From: Capsicum annuum
Lineage: Eukaryota; Streptophyta; Magnoliopsida; Solanales; Solanaceae
Direction of reading: 5' to 3'
Assembly: GCF_002878395.1 (NCBI RefSeq)
Contig: NC_061115.1
Span: 151,071,034 to 151,135,033 of the forward strand
Length of the DNA: 64,000 nucleotides
Shown here: positions 9,988 through 22,338 of the stretch, one piece after another
Position numbering within the stretch: the first letter of the stretch is position 1
Layout of the letters: every line of letters begins with the position of its first letter
The notes under the pieces: model-generated
The model's input: only the letters and a program-made list of their open reading frames with translations
Databases searched by the model: none
Told to the model about the DNA's origin: nothing
Program-made: the position numbers and the translations under genes

Positions 9988-12439
9988 TGTAATACCTCGT
10001 ATTTCCCTAGCTTAATTTAACTATCAGTACATGAGTATTCCTATTTTAAAATTTTAAAATACTTGGTATTTTTCAGTTTAGAGCTTACCAATGCGTAGGA
10101 AATTCAGTAAGCTTTCCAAAGATATAAAGTTCAGCCATATTCAATACCCAGGCGAAGAGTTAAAGCCATTTTCATAAAACAGTCTGCCAACTGGTACATC
10201 AGCGAGTTGCGAAGCCAGGCCAAATAGCATTTTGTATTTTCTAATGGAGCTCCATGATACCACCGCATCGCGCTACCAGTCAAGTTCCTAATTATCATTT
10301 TCTAGTGTTCCATCGTGATCATGGCACATCATGCTAAGGGGGCAATTACCATACATAGGGGTAACGTGATTCCACCGTGTCATATTTATGACCTAGTTCG
10401 CAATTGTTAGTTTTCAGTGACACGGTGTGGTAGCATCGCATTGCGCCAAGGGCCCAAATTGGGTTATTCAATTATAAATTTTTAAGTCATACGAGGGGTA
10501 TTTGTCTCTTTTTCCACAGCCCTAATCATTCCTAAACATAGGATTTATACCCTAAATAACCTAATATCTCATTATTCACTAACTTTTCTCAAGATTTAAA
10601 ACATTCTCTCTCAAGAGGCAAATACCCTAGCTTCAAGAATCAAGGCTAATTTTCTAGAAATACTTCAATAACTTCAAGAATCCATAAAATTCAGGAATGT
10701 TAGGTGTTCATTCATGTGTCCCTTTCACCCATGAAGCCCAAGAACCTCTTTTTAAATTACAAGTTATAGATTCATCATTCCAATGCTTGAAATTGATTGT
10801 ACGCATATGTATGATGTTAATTTGGTTTTCAATCCATTATTATGATAAGATTCATGAAAATAGAATAGTATTTATGGGTAATTATATGACTTGCATGTTG
10901 TACCGATGAATTTGTAAGTTTGGGCATTTTAGTTGCAATGTTTATATGTTATCAATGATTTTGTGAATCAAGTCATGCTACCCAAGTGTTTAATAGAATG
11001 TTCATGTGAATTAAATGATGCAATCATGATATACTAGTATATTTATAAGGTTATACCCTACAAATGTTTGATAAAATGTCTCTATAAATGGATTATGGAC
11101 AAGTAATTGTTATGTCTTTAAAGATTATGCTATGCTTTATTTCTATGCTATCGAGTCCTGGGGGTATTATACCCTAAAATCTTGTCGTTTACCTAGAGCT
11201 GGTATCATTTATTGAATAATATCAATCATGTCACAATTAGTAAAATTCAGTCAGTTACTGCACTCAGGAAAACTCAATATCAGTCTAGTACAGTTTAATA
11301 TATTTAGTTCAATGTCTTTTTGTTAGGAGTAGGATTCAGCACTGATTGAACCTAAGGATAGTAGCTCACCTTCCAGTAGAAGTTTTGATCCTTAGAAGCA
11401 GTCCGTGTATTCCAGAACTACACATCCACCATAGGTTAAGACATTAACCTGGAAGTTGAGGGTTATTGAGGTGTTTTAATCTTTTTGTTGAGGGTTCAAC
11501 CATTATCATTAGAGTACCTTTCAGATAAGGGTAACTCTTCAATATCTTTACCCATGGCACGGTACTAACATACTTTCAGCTGGGGTTACAGGTTGGACCA
11601 TAAATATATTCAGAAAAGAGGTATGTCGGTTAAATGATTACTTCCTGTAGTCTCATCTTTATTCTCAGCATAGAACTCTGTTCAATTCTACGAAATTAGG
11701 ATTGTCAGATATAGTCAATCAGTTTTAGTAACTCAGCTATTAGTAATCTCAGATATCAGTTACTCAGTTGTCAAAACTCAGAACTCAGCTTCAGTAAAAG
11801 CTCAGTTACAGTATACATGTATATGCACACTATTGCATACTGAATATTTACAGCAATTTTAGTTATCCATGTACCCTCATATTCAGTTAATTTATATCAT
11901 TCAGTCAGTTACTGTTCATGCATATGAACCCTTGCATTTAAATTTACCTCATCTAGCATACTAGTACATTCCACGTACTGATGCATACTCTTTCTTTGCA
12001 CTATGATGTCTCATATCATAGGTTCGAACTCTTAGGCTCCTGACTGTGCATAGACATAATCAATAATATACAGCAGTGTCAGTAGTGAGTCCTCATCTAT
12101 CGAGGGCATGCTTTTATTTTGGTATTTCAGTTTATCAATAGTTCAGTAGTTGGAGTTTCTTGGGGGCTTGTCCAATCAATTACATATTCAGATAGTTTAG
12201 TTAGAGGATTTTTAGTCTAGATTTTTAGACAGTATTCAGTTCTATAGATTATTATTTCAATAATATACTACATCAGTATTTCAGATATTTTGAACCTTAT
12301 GGCATTTCAGCCTATTTTCGATATTTATTATATTATCATTATTCAGTGCTCAAATTAGATAACAACCATGGGTTAGTTTGTGGTTCTTCAGTGTCATAAG
12401 TACCATGTAGCATCCATGGTACAGACTCGGGGCGTTACA
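9988..12439 (+). repeat. 5' LTR of the 9988-22338 element
   Basis: Starts TGTAATACCTCGTATTTCCC and ends GGGGCGTTACA, 2452 bp. It aligns along its length with 16285-17525 plus 21116-22338. It contains decayed copies of the CGCGA-N10-TCGCG dyad at 10253-10450 (for example CATGA-N10-TCGCG at 10253-10272). Frequent TCAGT/CAGTA words through the second half give a low-complexity look. No gene lies inside. Confidence 0.93.
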
Positions 12440-12440
12440 A

Positions 12441-12458
12441 ACTTGGTCATAGAGCCTA
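12441..12458 (+). other. Primer binding site
   Basis: ACTTGGTCATAGAGCCTA immediately follows the LTR end. The family form is ACTTGGTATCAGAGCCTA, complementary to initiator Met tRNA; here TATC has become TCAT, so pairing is weakened. Confidence 0.8.
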
Positions 12459-12663
12459 AGGTTCAACAGAGTCCTAGAGAGTCTAAAATATGCATAAAGT
12501 AGAGTCTTGTGTATGGGTTTGTAGCGCACCACACTTATGGACAGGAGGCTATGATATGTTTTAGGAAAAGTTTCCCTTTTTTCAAGTTTTCATGTCGTGC
12601 GAATGAGCATGATCTGAAGTGAAACTCTCAGTCTAATCCTTTTTTTCCTTCCGGTTATAAAAC

Positions 12664-13800
12664 ATGCCTCCCAAAAAGACTAAAAGAAGAAGAACTGGAA
12701 ATCAGTTAGCACCTTAGCCCATTCAAGCAGATCCCCTGGAAGAGCATATCTCCCATGTAGAATTTAGAGTTGCATTAACTACTCTATCCAATTATGTAAC
12801 AGTTCAGAATGAATATCCAGCTACTATTCAGACCAACCTAGTCGCTAATATTGTAGCAACCCAGATTTGGGACTTTACCTAAATAAATCCTCCCCTATTT
12901 ACAGGATCTAAGTTAGAAGAGAATCCAAAGAAGTTTCTTAATTAAGTTCAAAAAGTCACAGATATTATGGGAGTGACTTCAAGTTAGAGTGCTGAGTTAG
13001 ATGCCTATTAGCTACAAGATGTAGATCATACATAGTTTAAGTAGTGGAAGGTAGACAAGGGCACATATGCAGATCCCATAGAGTTAGAGGAGTTTGGTAC
13101 TACTTTTCTAGATAGATTCTTTCCCTTAGAGCTAAGAAAATCTAAGGTGTTAGAGTTCATCAATATCAGGCAAGGAAATATGAGTGTGAAAGACTATTCC
13201 CTTAAGTTTACTGAGTTAGCCAAATATGCTCCCCATGTAGTAGCAGATAGCAGGTCCAGAATGAAGAAGTAGGTATCTAGAGTGTCAGATAGTGTGGTTA
13301 AGGAATGCAGAACTACGATATTGATTAAGGAGATAGACATATCCAGGCTCATGGTCCATGCTTTACAAAGAGAAAAGGCTAATAATAGAGAGAGGGGGGC
13401 ATAAAAAGAGAGCCAGAATAGGTAGTTTCCAATTCAATTATCCTAAGTCAGAGGGTGGTAACCGTTCCTAGTTTTCACCAAAATCATCAGTTCCAGCTCC
13501 ATCTTTAGCTAGTGTTCCAGTACCAAAGTTTAAGAATGAAAGTCGAGATAGGGTACCACGCTCTCAAACCCAGAGTAATGTGAGCATTAACCGTACCCAT
13601 CCACCTTGTGGAAAATGTGATAAGAATTATAAGGATGTGTGTAGAGTTGGCACTGATGTATATTTCAAGTGTGGTAAGCTAGGATATAGAGTTAGATATT
13701 GTCCTTAGTCAGCTTCATAGGTTTAATACAATAGTCCTTCAGCCTTGTGCGATAGCCCGAATCAGTAGGGTGCCACTTCCAGTGCCACCAGTGGGCAACG
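12664..13800 (+). pseudogene. Del/Tekay-like gag
   Basis: The ATG at 12664 starts MPPKKTKRRR, the usual Lys/Arg-rich start of this family. Recognisable blocks follow in order: PPLFTGSKLEENPKKFL, VQKVTDIMGVTSS, FLDRFFPLELRKSKVLEFIN, IRQGNMSVKDYSLKFTELAKYAP, then two Cys/His clusters at about 13606-13710 (CGKCDKNYKDVC and YFKCGKLGYRVRYC). The second cluster, normally a CCHC zinc knuckle, has lost its first Cys and its His. Stops interrupt it repeatedly; those at 13033-13035 and 13042-13044 replace the Trp and Gln of the usual TWFKQW block. It is not translatable as a whole. Confidence 0.88.
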
Positions 13801-13849
13801 CCTAAATAGGTTTTATGCATTTTGGTCAAGGTAAGATACATAAAATTCT

Positions 13850-14215
13850 CCTGATGTGATCACTGGTACGTTACATATCTTTTATTTATATATTTATGCC
13901 TTTCTAGATCCAGGAGCTTCTTTATCTTTCATAACTCTTTATATAGCCATTAATTTTTGAGTTTGTCAAGAAATCCTAGTAGAGCCTTTCTCAGTTTCTA
14001 CCCCAATAAAAAAATCTATCATAGCCCAATGGGTATACAGGAATTATTCAATTATGATATCTCAGAAAGTCTTTTCAGCAAACTTAGTAGAATTAGTGAT
14101 GATAGATTTTGACTTTATTCTTGACATGAATTGGCTCCATTCATGCCATGCCTCAGTTAATTATAGAAATAAAATAGTTTATTTTCACTTTCCAAATGAA
14201 CCAGTCATTGAATAA
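13850..14215 (+). pseudogene. Del/Tekay-like protease domain
   Basis: The reading contains IYAFLDPGASLSFITLYIA, with the DPGAS form of the aspartic protease active site, then VSTPIKKSIIAQWVYRNYSI and MIDFDFILDMNWLHSCHASV, the C-terminal FD-ILGMDWL block with Gly-Met changed to Asp-Met. It follows gag closely. Coding homology ends near 14215 and no RT follows, marking the internal deletion of pol. Confidence 0.82.
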
Positions 14216-16284
14216 GGGGTAGTACCTCAATTTTAGTCGATTTATGCTTGAATCTTTCTTTTATTGAACCAGTAGAAAGAAGAGTTGAGAATTCTAAGTT
14301 AATCAGTGTTGAGGTCACTATATAATGATTGTTGGGAACATAGAAAGCTAAGAATCATGCATCAGAAAGAAGTACTAGAAGTGGACCTTATATTATCAGA
14401 AGTAGTCCTTCAGAATAAGTTTAGTGTTTATGAGAATTGTCATATCTCAGACTCTATAGTAAAGTGGTTTCAGTTTAATTTAGAGTTTATTAAGTGTCTC
14501 ACAAACTTAAAATAACGACTTTAAGCTAAGGGGGAGATGGTAGCACAAGTAACCAAGTCAGAATTTCAGATTTTAGTAGTAATGTCAGTATGTGTAAAAA
14601 AGCAGTGGGAGAGGTTGATGCCCAACCTGTCTTTACCTGAGTGCAAAGTTTTATGCTTCAGTTATCATGATATCTACTCATGCCTTTCATGTCAACTATA
14701 TGATCATAACTTATATTCGTGCATTATCAAAAATCATGTACACATACAGTTCCTAGTACAAGGAGTTCCAGTTTACTCAGTGTTATAGATCATGTTCCAT
14801 GAATACAAAAACTCCAAATACAGGTCATGCAACTCATGACTCATGTACTCATGCTTTATAGTATGCTCAGTCCCTATGACTCATTCTACACGCCTAATGA
14901 TCATCTACATTAAGATTATTTCATGTATATCCTCAGTCTAGATATCTTGATAAATCCATGATGTTGATATTCTACCCCTCAGGTTTTAATTAAGTGTCAA
15001 GTTTAGTATAGTGTCCATTCATGCTTCAGGTCCTTATGTTTTAACCTTCAACGAACTTTTCTTATTAAATGATATAATGATGAGTAGTTTCTTAGATGCA
15101 AGAGAGTAAATATTTCATGATTAAAGAAAGATTGTTGCATGTTTGTTTTACACGAGGATACAGTTATTAAGATAGGCTTTAATGTCATGATGATGTGTAA
15201 GTGGCTAAATACATTTCAGAGATTTGAGTAGGCTTTAACATAGTTGGAGAATTCAGTCCAGCTCAGACATCAGTAGGTAGAGTTATTAGTGCCTATATTA
15301 CAGAATTTTAGCCATGTGGTGATTTCTTAATTAGATGTCTTATTCAGACCATGCCAAGATCTCCTTACTCCCTTAAGTCGGTAGAAATTTATAGAAAGAG
15401 TGTCAAGAAATGCTCAAGTTGAGTATAAGTTTTTAGTATGAATTAGTCTATAAAGCCATCAATTCAGTTTAGAATTCAGGCGGACAATTTTGAATAGTTT
15501 CCCATGTTTTTGCCCAGCCATACTATCCAAAATCTCATTAATTTGACCATTCTAGGATGGAGCAACTTTGTAGTTGCAAGTTCAACGTAGTTCATTTATC
15601 ATGCCTCCATTTAAGATCCTACATATTCAGTTACGAATCTGTTCATAGGTGCCACGTGCATTGTCTAAGGTTTTCCTCAGTATCTCAGCCAAGTCAGTAT
15701 TTTTTGGGGGACATAATGTCCCAAGGGGGAGATGCACTATAACCCCCGAGCTTTCATGTCCTAAACCTTCCATTTTATCATCACATAACAGGATCCAATT
15801 TGAAGTAATAGGTACTCATTAGTTGACTCTCTCATTCCAATCTCAATCATATGACAATTCCCATGGCATGGCAAGTATTCAAGGAATTAGTTCAGTTAAT
15901 GATATTCAGTTCATTTATCATATTTCAGACTCAGTCATGTGTTCATATTCCCATTGATATATGTTCAGTAAATGATCTCAGGTTTATTACTATTTTTAGC
16001 TTGAGGAAATAGCCTTCCTTAGCTTTACTCAATTCCATGTCTAGTTACAGTTATAAACTTGGCATCCATTATCGTTGAATATTCAGTCAGCCATTCATGA
16101 ATCAGTTCAGCCATGTACTCGTGCATCAGTTATGCATTTTCAGTATGAAAACTTAGCTTATGAGTAGCTTCAGTCATGTATTCCATGCATCAGATATGCA
16201 TGTTCAGTGTGCAAACTTAATCTATCAGTGTTCCTTAGCTTAATCAGTCTCATTCGAGGACGAATGTTCCCAAAGGGGAGATAT
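14216..16284 (+). other. Non-coding 3' region with three polypurine-tract-like motifs
   Basis: No pol homology. Three near-identical purine motifs occur: AAGGGGGAGAT at 14528-14538, AAGGGGGAGAT at 15723-15733 and AAAGGGGAGAT at 16272-16282. The last, preceded by the family signature ATTCGAGGACGAATGTTCCC, abuts the 3' LTR and is the working polypurine tract. The second is followed by GCACTATAACCCCCGAG, which resembles a decayed LTR start. Words such as TTCAGTCATGTATTCATGCATCAG recur between 15890 and 16230. Confidence 0.7.
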
Positions 16285-17525
16285 TGTAGTACCCCACATT
16301 TTCCTTGCTTAATTTAACTCACTAAACATGAGTATTCCTATGTAAAAATTTTAAAATACTCAGTATTTTTAGTTTAGTGCATACCAATGTGTAGGAAATT
16401 GAGTTAGCTTTGCAACGATATAAAGTTTACCCAAATCCAATACCTGGGCGAAAAGGTAGAGTCATTTTTGTAAAAGAGTGTGCCAACTGGTACTTCAGCG
16501 CATCACAGGGCTAGGAAAAATGGCATTTGGTAATTTCCAGCATAGCTGCACAATACCACCGCATCGCGCTACCAGCCGAGTTCCTAATTATCATTTTCAA
16601 GAGTTCCATCACGATCATGGCGTGTCGCGATCATGGCACATCGTACTAAGAGTGAAATTCACATATAAAGGGGTAACGCGATTCCACAGTATCGCGTTGA
16701 TGACCAAGTTCACAATTTTCATTTTCCAGTGACATGGCGTGATAGATCCAAATCGCGCCAAGGTCCCAGATCGTGTTATTAAGTTATAAATTTTTAAGTC
16801 ATTCCAGGGGTATTTGGATTTTTTGCCACGGCCCTAATCAGTCCTAAACACGAGATCTATACCCTAAATAACCTAATATCTCATTCTTCTCACTATTATC
16901 ATGATTTAAAACATTCTCTCTCAAGAGTCAAAAACCCTATATTTAAGAATCAAGGCTAAATTTTAAGAAATCCTTCAAGACCTTCAAGAATCCATAAAAT
17001 TAAGGTATGTTAGGTGTTCATTCATGGGTCCCTTTCACCCATAAAGCCTAAGAACCTCTTTTTAAATTACAAGTTATTGATTCATGATTCCAATTCTTCA
17101 AATTGATTGTGTGCATATCTATGTAGTTAATTTGCTTTTCAATCCATGATTATAATAAGATTCATGAAAATAGAATAGCATTTATAGGGAATTATATGAA
17201 TTGCATGTTGAACCCATGAATTTGCAAGTTTGGGCATATTAGTCGCAATGTTTATATGTTATCCATGATTATATGCATTAAGTTGTGCTCCCCAATTGTT
17301 TGATAGAATGTTTATGTGAATTAAATGATGTAATCATGACATGCTAATATGTGTACAAGCTTATTCCCTACAAGTGTTTGATGGAATGTCTCTATGAATG
17401 AATTATGGACAAGTAATTATTGTTATGTCTTTTAAGATTATGCTATGCTTTATTTCCATGCTATCAATTCGTGGGGGTATTTAATACCCGATGATTAAGC
17501 TTTTCACCTAGAGATAGTGTCATTT

Positions 17526-20500
17526 GAAAAATTATAAGAACACACAAAATTCTCTAAAAGGTTTAATCCGGATCTAAAAGGGTGAGAAGTATTTTTAACT
17601 GTATATATAATTTCCCTAATTTGCCCAAATTCGACACTCGGGCGAAGATTTAAAGCAATTTTAGTGAAACAGTGAACCACCTAGTACTTTAGCGCGTCGC
17701 AGAGCCAGCCAAAATGGCAATCATCAAAATCCAATGAGCCTCCACAATTATGGTGTATCACACCAAGGCTTAATTTCAGAGTTGTCCATTTCCAGTGCAC
17801 CAATGCCATTCCACCGCGCCGCGGTGCTTTTCCAGTTCGCAACCAAGGTGGCAACACAATTTCCACCATGTAGTGCCACCTACCAGTTTCCCAATTGTCC
17901 AGCTTCTAGTGAGCTGGCGTGATTCCACCACGTCCTGCCAACATGTGATACCGGGATTTTCAGATTTCATTTTTAAATTTCAGAGACCAATTGGTAATTT
18001 CCTAAAGCCCCAAACCTATCTATATAAGGGATCTATACCCTAAATAACGAAAGTACTTCTTTATTCATCAATTTTTTCCCAAAATAAAAATATTTTCTCA
18101 CTCAAGAAATTAAGAAGAAGACCTAGGTTTTCTAATCCAAGACCCATGTCATCAAGATTCCTCCATAAATCTTCCGAGAATCATATAACAAGGTATGTAG
18201 ATGTTGATTCTTGGGTCCCTTTCATCCAAGAAACTCAAGAACCCTTTTCTAAATTTCAAAGATCTTATGTTTATGAGTTTCATGATTCATGTGAATTGAA
18301 ATTGGAGTTCATGCTATTATTGAGTTTTTAATTCATATTTTGTCTATGAGATTTCAAGCTTTGACCGTAGTATGTGATATTCATGTGATGTTCATGATAA
18401 ACCCTCTTCAAGTTGCTAGTTAAGTATTATATTCATGTCAATTAAGTGTAGAAATTGTTGAATAAGTAAAGAATGCTCCCCAAATGTTTGATAAAATGCT
18501 TATGTGAAGGAATTAGAGCCATTTAGCATGTTGACTAGAAATCCCCAATTATGTTCAAGCCTATGCATGCCAAGTGTTTGTTGAAAAGCCTTAGAAAATG
18601 AATTGTGACATGTTAGCATGAAATCCTCCAATTATGTGTTCTTTAATGCATGTTAAGTGTTTGATGCAAGACCTTGTTGAATAGAGTATGAGCCAATAGC
18701 ATGTCTCCCTATACTATCACATGTTTATGATTTCTAAATGCTTGAAGAGATGTTTTAGTAATTGTGAAGGGGAATGAATATCTATGGTCTTGATTATTCA
18801 AGAATGGTTATGTTTTACTTTTATGTTATCGAGTCCTGGGGGTATTTATACCTGACAAATTAGCTGTAGTCTAGAGCCCGTGTTAGTTTCCTCGATAATC
18901 TTGGTTAAGCCACGATTCTCAGAACTCAGTGAGTTATAAAACTCTATACTCTCAAACAGATACAGAACTTAAGCAATCTCAATATCACTAGTATTGTAGC
19001 CTCAGTTCAGTACTCAACTCTGATCTAGTGGTATTCAAGTTTTTAGTTCAGATATCAGTAGTAATCAAGTAATCTATTCAAAGCTCTATATTGTTTAGTC
19101 AGATAATGAGATTCTGTAGTATTCCATCAAATACGGAACTGAGTGAATTCAGCTTCACCCAGTCAGATCAGTCGAGAAATATGATCAGTATCAGATTCAG
19201 TTCAGTTTAAGTTGAGAATTAGTTCAAAGTCTTTTTCCTAGGAGTAGGAGATAGCACCGAGTGAGTGCAGGGATAACGGCTCCCCATTAGAGAGGCAGAG
19301 TCATTAGGAGCAATCTATGAACTCCAGAACTGTGTAGCCAGCACAGGATAAAGGAGTCACTAGTTAGAAAAGGCTTGTAACCCGCTAGATAGGCTTGATT
19401 ATTATACTGTCTTAGGCTTGACTTCCTGCGAGGGTCACCTGTTAGAGAGGCTTGACCAGAGAGGTCTTTACCTGTGGCATGGTATTGAAACCCTTCCAGC
19501 TGGGGTTATAGGTTGGACCCCACCAGTTCAGATTCAGGGCATGTCGGTTAATTGAGCACTCCCATAGTTATAGTTTCAATATCAATCTTCAGAAAAGAAC
19601 TCAAAAATCAATACTGTCAGATATAGTTATCTATCTCAGTGAGGAACTCAGATAGTTCCATTAATTCATGGGTCACCCGCTAGATAGGCATGGTACTACA
19701 TAAAGTTATTCAGTATCATTGTTATCAAATCTAGAGATCACCCGCTAGATAGGATTGATCTTAGATTCAGTTGGGTGTTCTTGTTATCATATCTAGAGAT
19801 CACCCGCTTTATAGAATTGATCTCAGTCTCAAATTCAGTTAAGTAATCTCATTATGAAATCCAGAGATCACCTACTAGATATCATTGATCTCAGATCACC
19901 CGCTAGATAAGCTTGATCTCAATCTTAGATGTAGTTGAATAATCTTATTATCAGATCTAGAGATCACCCGCTAGATAGGCTTGATCTCAGATTCAGTTGA
20001 GAATTCTTGTTATTATATCCAAAGATCACCTGCTAGATAGTCTTAAACTCAGTCTCAGATTCAGTTGAGCATTCTTGTTATCAGATCAAGAGATCACCTG
20101 CTAGATAGGCTTGATGTCAGTCTCAAATTTAGTAGAGTAATCTCATTATTAGATCCAAGGATCACCCGTAAGATAGGTTTAATCTTATTCTCAGATTCAG
20201 TGATTATTCTCATTGTCAAATTTAGAGATCCTCCATTAGATAGGTTCGATCTCAGTTAAAATCTCTTCTTATCATTAATAGTAGATTAGGGATCATCCAT
20301 TAGAGAGGTTTGATCTATGATTTAGTCAACTGAAAGTAACAAGTTTAGAGTGCAGTCATTGATGTGAGTAGATTCAGTTAATCAACTCCAGCAACATCAG
20401 TTTCCGAGATCACTCGCTAGAGAGTACTGATCTCAATTCCTGTACTCAGTTATCAATATCAGGAGATTCAGCTGTTTAGTATCTCAGTATTAGTAGTGAG

Positions 20501-21115
20501 TTCAGATGACAGTATGGTGGTATCAAAGTTTCAGTATTTTGAGTCACGATGATTTCAATTATGATTTGTGCATTCATGCATGTGTTCTCATTCAGTACTC
20601 TCATGATTATTCAGTAAAGTAATTATTCATGCATAAGCCCTTGCATTTAGACTTACCTCATCTTCATACTTGGTACATTCCCATACTGACGCAATTATGC
20701 TATGGTGTTTTATTTGACAACTTAGGTTCAGAGGAACGAGATCTAAAGTAGCCTTAGCAGCTCAATCCTAGTCGGCAGCAGTACACATAGCAATAAGTCC
20801 TCTTCAGTTAAGGATGATCCTTATTTTTATTATTATCATAACGGATTTTTTTTATTTTCAATAGATGGAGTTAGTTGGGGATATATCCCATTAACTCCAC
20901 AGTTCAGACAGTTTAGAGCTTTTTTGGATAGATATATCAGTATTCAGTTTTCAATTCTTAGTATTTTTAGATGTTTCGAACCTTATGGCCTGTTTTTGTA
21001 TTTATTATCTATATTATGCAGCGTTCAGGTATAGATATCAATAGAGGCTGAACTTATGGTCTTTGGGATCATGAGCATCGTGTGACGTTTTGGCTCCTTA
21101 AAATCAGGTTGTTAA
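17526..21115 (+). mobile_element. Solo LTR (about 3.6 kb) of a Del-like family nested in the 3' LTR
   Basis: This block interrupts the 3' LTR. It has the body of a Del-like LTR (TTTGCCCAAATTCGACACTCGGGCGAAG near 17620-17645; GAGTCCTGGGGGTATTTATACC near 18830; TGGGGTTATAGGTTGGACCCC near 19500) and ends TCAGGTTGTTAAA near 21112, a decayed form of ...GTTACA. No gag, PBS or polypurine tract is present, so it is a solo LTR. The 5' terminus is eroded and I could not fix a target duplication; boundaries are good to about ten bases. Its unusual length is partly due to the tandem array at 19660-20330. Confidence 0.75.
19660..20330 (+). repeat. Tandem array of about ten degenerate 60-70 bp units
   Basis: The core AGAGATCACCCGCTAGATAG-GCTTGATCTCAG recurs at roughly 19735, 19796, 19865, 19960, 20024, 20090, 20157, 20226 and 20290, separated by ATTCAGTTGAG-ATTCTTGTTATCAGATC. 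Units differ by point changes and small indels; one short unit sits near 19890. Other Del-like LTRs here carry the motif once or twice (for example 57880-57945), so it was amplified locally in this LTR. Confidence 0.85.
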
Positions 21116-22338
21116 AAGAATAGTATCAATCATTTCATGATCAGTAGAATTTAATAAGTTATAGAACTCAGGAAAACTTAGTAAACTCAATGTCAGTCCA
21201 GTCCAGTTCAATATACTCAGTTCAGTGTCTTTCAATTGGGAGTAGAATTCAGCACCAAGTGAACCCAATGATGAGGGCTCACCTACCAGTAGAGGGTGTG
21301 ATCCTTAGAAATAGTCCTTGTATTCCATAACTACGTAGTCAGCATAGGTTAAGACATCAACCTACCTATTAAGGGTTGATGAGGTGTTTTAACCTGCTAG
21401 TTGAGGGTTTCGCCGTTCTCATTAGAGTACCTTCCATATGAGGGTACATCTTTAATGTCTTTACCCGTGGCATGGTACTGACACCCTTCCAGCTGGGGTT
21501 ATGGGTTAGACCCCAAATCTATTTAGAAAAGGGGCATGTAATTTAGATGATTACTTCTCATAGTCTTAGTATAGAACTCAATTCAGTTCTATAGAATCAG
21601 GGCTACCAGATATAGTCAATCAATTTTAGTAACTCAGTTATAAATAATCTTAGATATTAGTTACACAGTTATTAGAAATCAAAATACAGCTTCAGTAAAA
21701 GCTCAGATATAGTATACACGTATATGCACACTATTGCATACTTAGTATTTACAGCAGTTTCAGTTATCCATGTACACTCATATTCAATTAATCTATATCA
21801 TTCAGTCAGTTATTATTCATGCATATCAACCATTGCATTTAGCCTTACCTTATCTAGCATACTAGTATATTCTATGTACTAATATATACTATTTCTTTGC
21901 GCTATGATGTCTTATATCATAGGTTCAGATGCTTAGGTTCCTGAATATGCATAGATATATTCAATTATTAGCAACAGTTTCAGTAGTGAGTCCTCATATA
22001 TCGAGGATATGCTTTTATTTCGAATTTTAATTTATTAGTAGTTCAGTCATCGGAGTTAGTTTGGGGCTTATCCCATCAACTCCATATTCAGACAGTTCAG
22101 TTAGAGGCTTTCCGACTAGACATTCAGATAGTATTTCATTTTGCAGATTATTATTTCAGTAATAAACTTTATCAGTATTTTAGGTATTTTGAACTTCATA
22201 GCATTTCAGCCTAATTTCCATAATTATTATAGTATTATTATTTAGTGCTCATAGAAGATATCAGTCATAGGTTAGCTTGTGGTCCTTCGACGTTGTAAGC
22301 ACTATGAAGCATTCAGGGTACAGACTTGGGGGGTTACA

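Larger units (their letters stand above)
9988..22338 (+). mobile_element. Del/Tekay-like Ty3/gypsy element with GTAGG target duplication, internally deleted
   Basis: A complete insertion: 5' LTR 9988-12439, PBS, gag, protease, a long 3' non-coding region, polypurine tract at 16272-16284, and a 3' LTR 16285-22338 that is itself split by a solo LTR. GTAGG at 9983-9987 and GTAGG at 22339-22343 form a perfect 5 bp target duplication, and the sequences outside it belong to one Athila-like 3' UTR. Only about 3.8 kb of internal sequence remains; RT, RNase H and integrase are absent. It therefore depended on other copies for movement, or was deleted later. Confidence 0.92.
16285..22338 (+). repeat. 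3' LTR of the 9988-22338 element, split by a solo LTR
   Basis: The left part 16285-17525 starts TGTAGTACCCCACATTTTCC and matches the 5' LTR up to CACCTAGAG...GTCATTT. The match resumes near 21116 (GAATAGTATCAATCAT) and ends GGGGGTTACA at 22338, followed by the GTAGG target duplication. The two parts total about 2.46 kb, equal to the 5' LTR. It keeps a clear dyad AACGCGA-N10-TCGCGTT at 16675-16698 and overlapping dyads at 16610-16645. Confidence 0.9.

Noticed and set aside
12441..12458. Possible tRNA gene fragment
   Set aside because: Only the short stretch complementary to a tRNA 3' end is present, directly after an LTR; it is a primer binding site.
17681..18043. Cluster of overlapping open frames on both strands at a CG-rich spot
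   Set aside because: It lies in the CG-rich dyad-bearing part of a solo LTR; fewer stops result from higher GC, not from coding.
19660..20330. Regularly spaced repeats that could suggest a CRISPR array
   Set aside because: The units are degenerate, spacers are also repeated, and the array sits inside a plant LTR; it is a tandem repeat.
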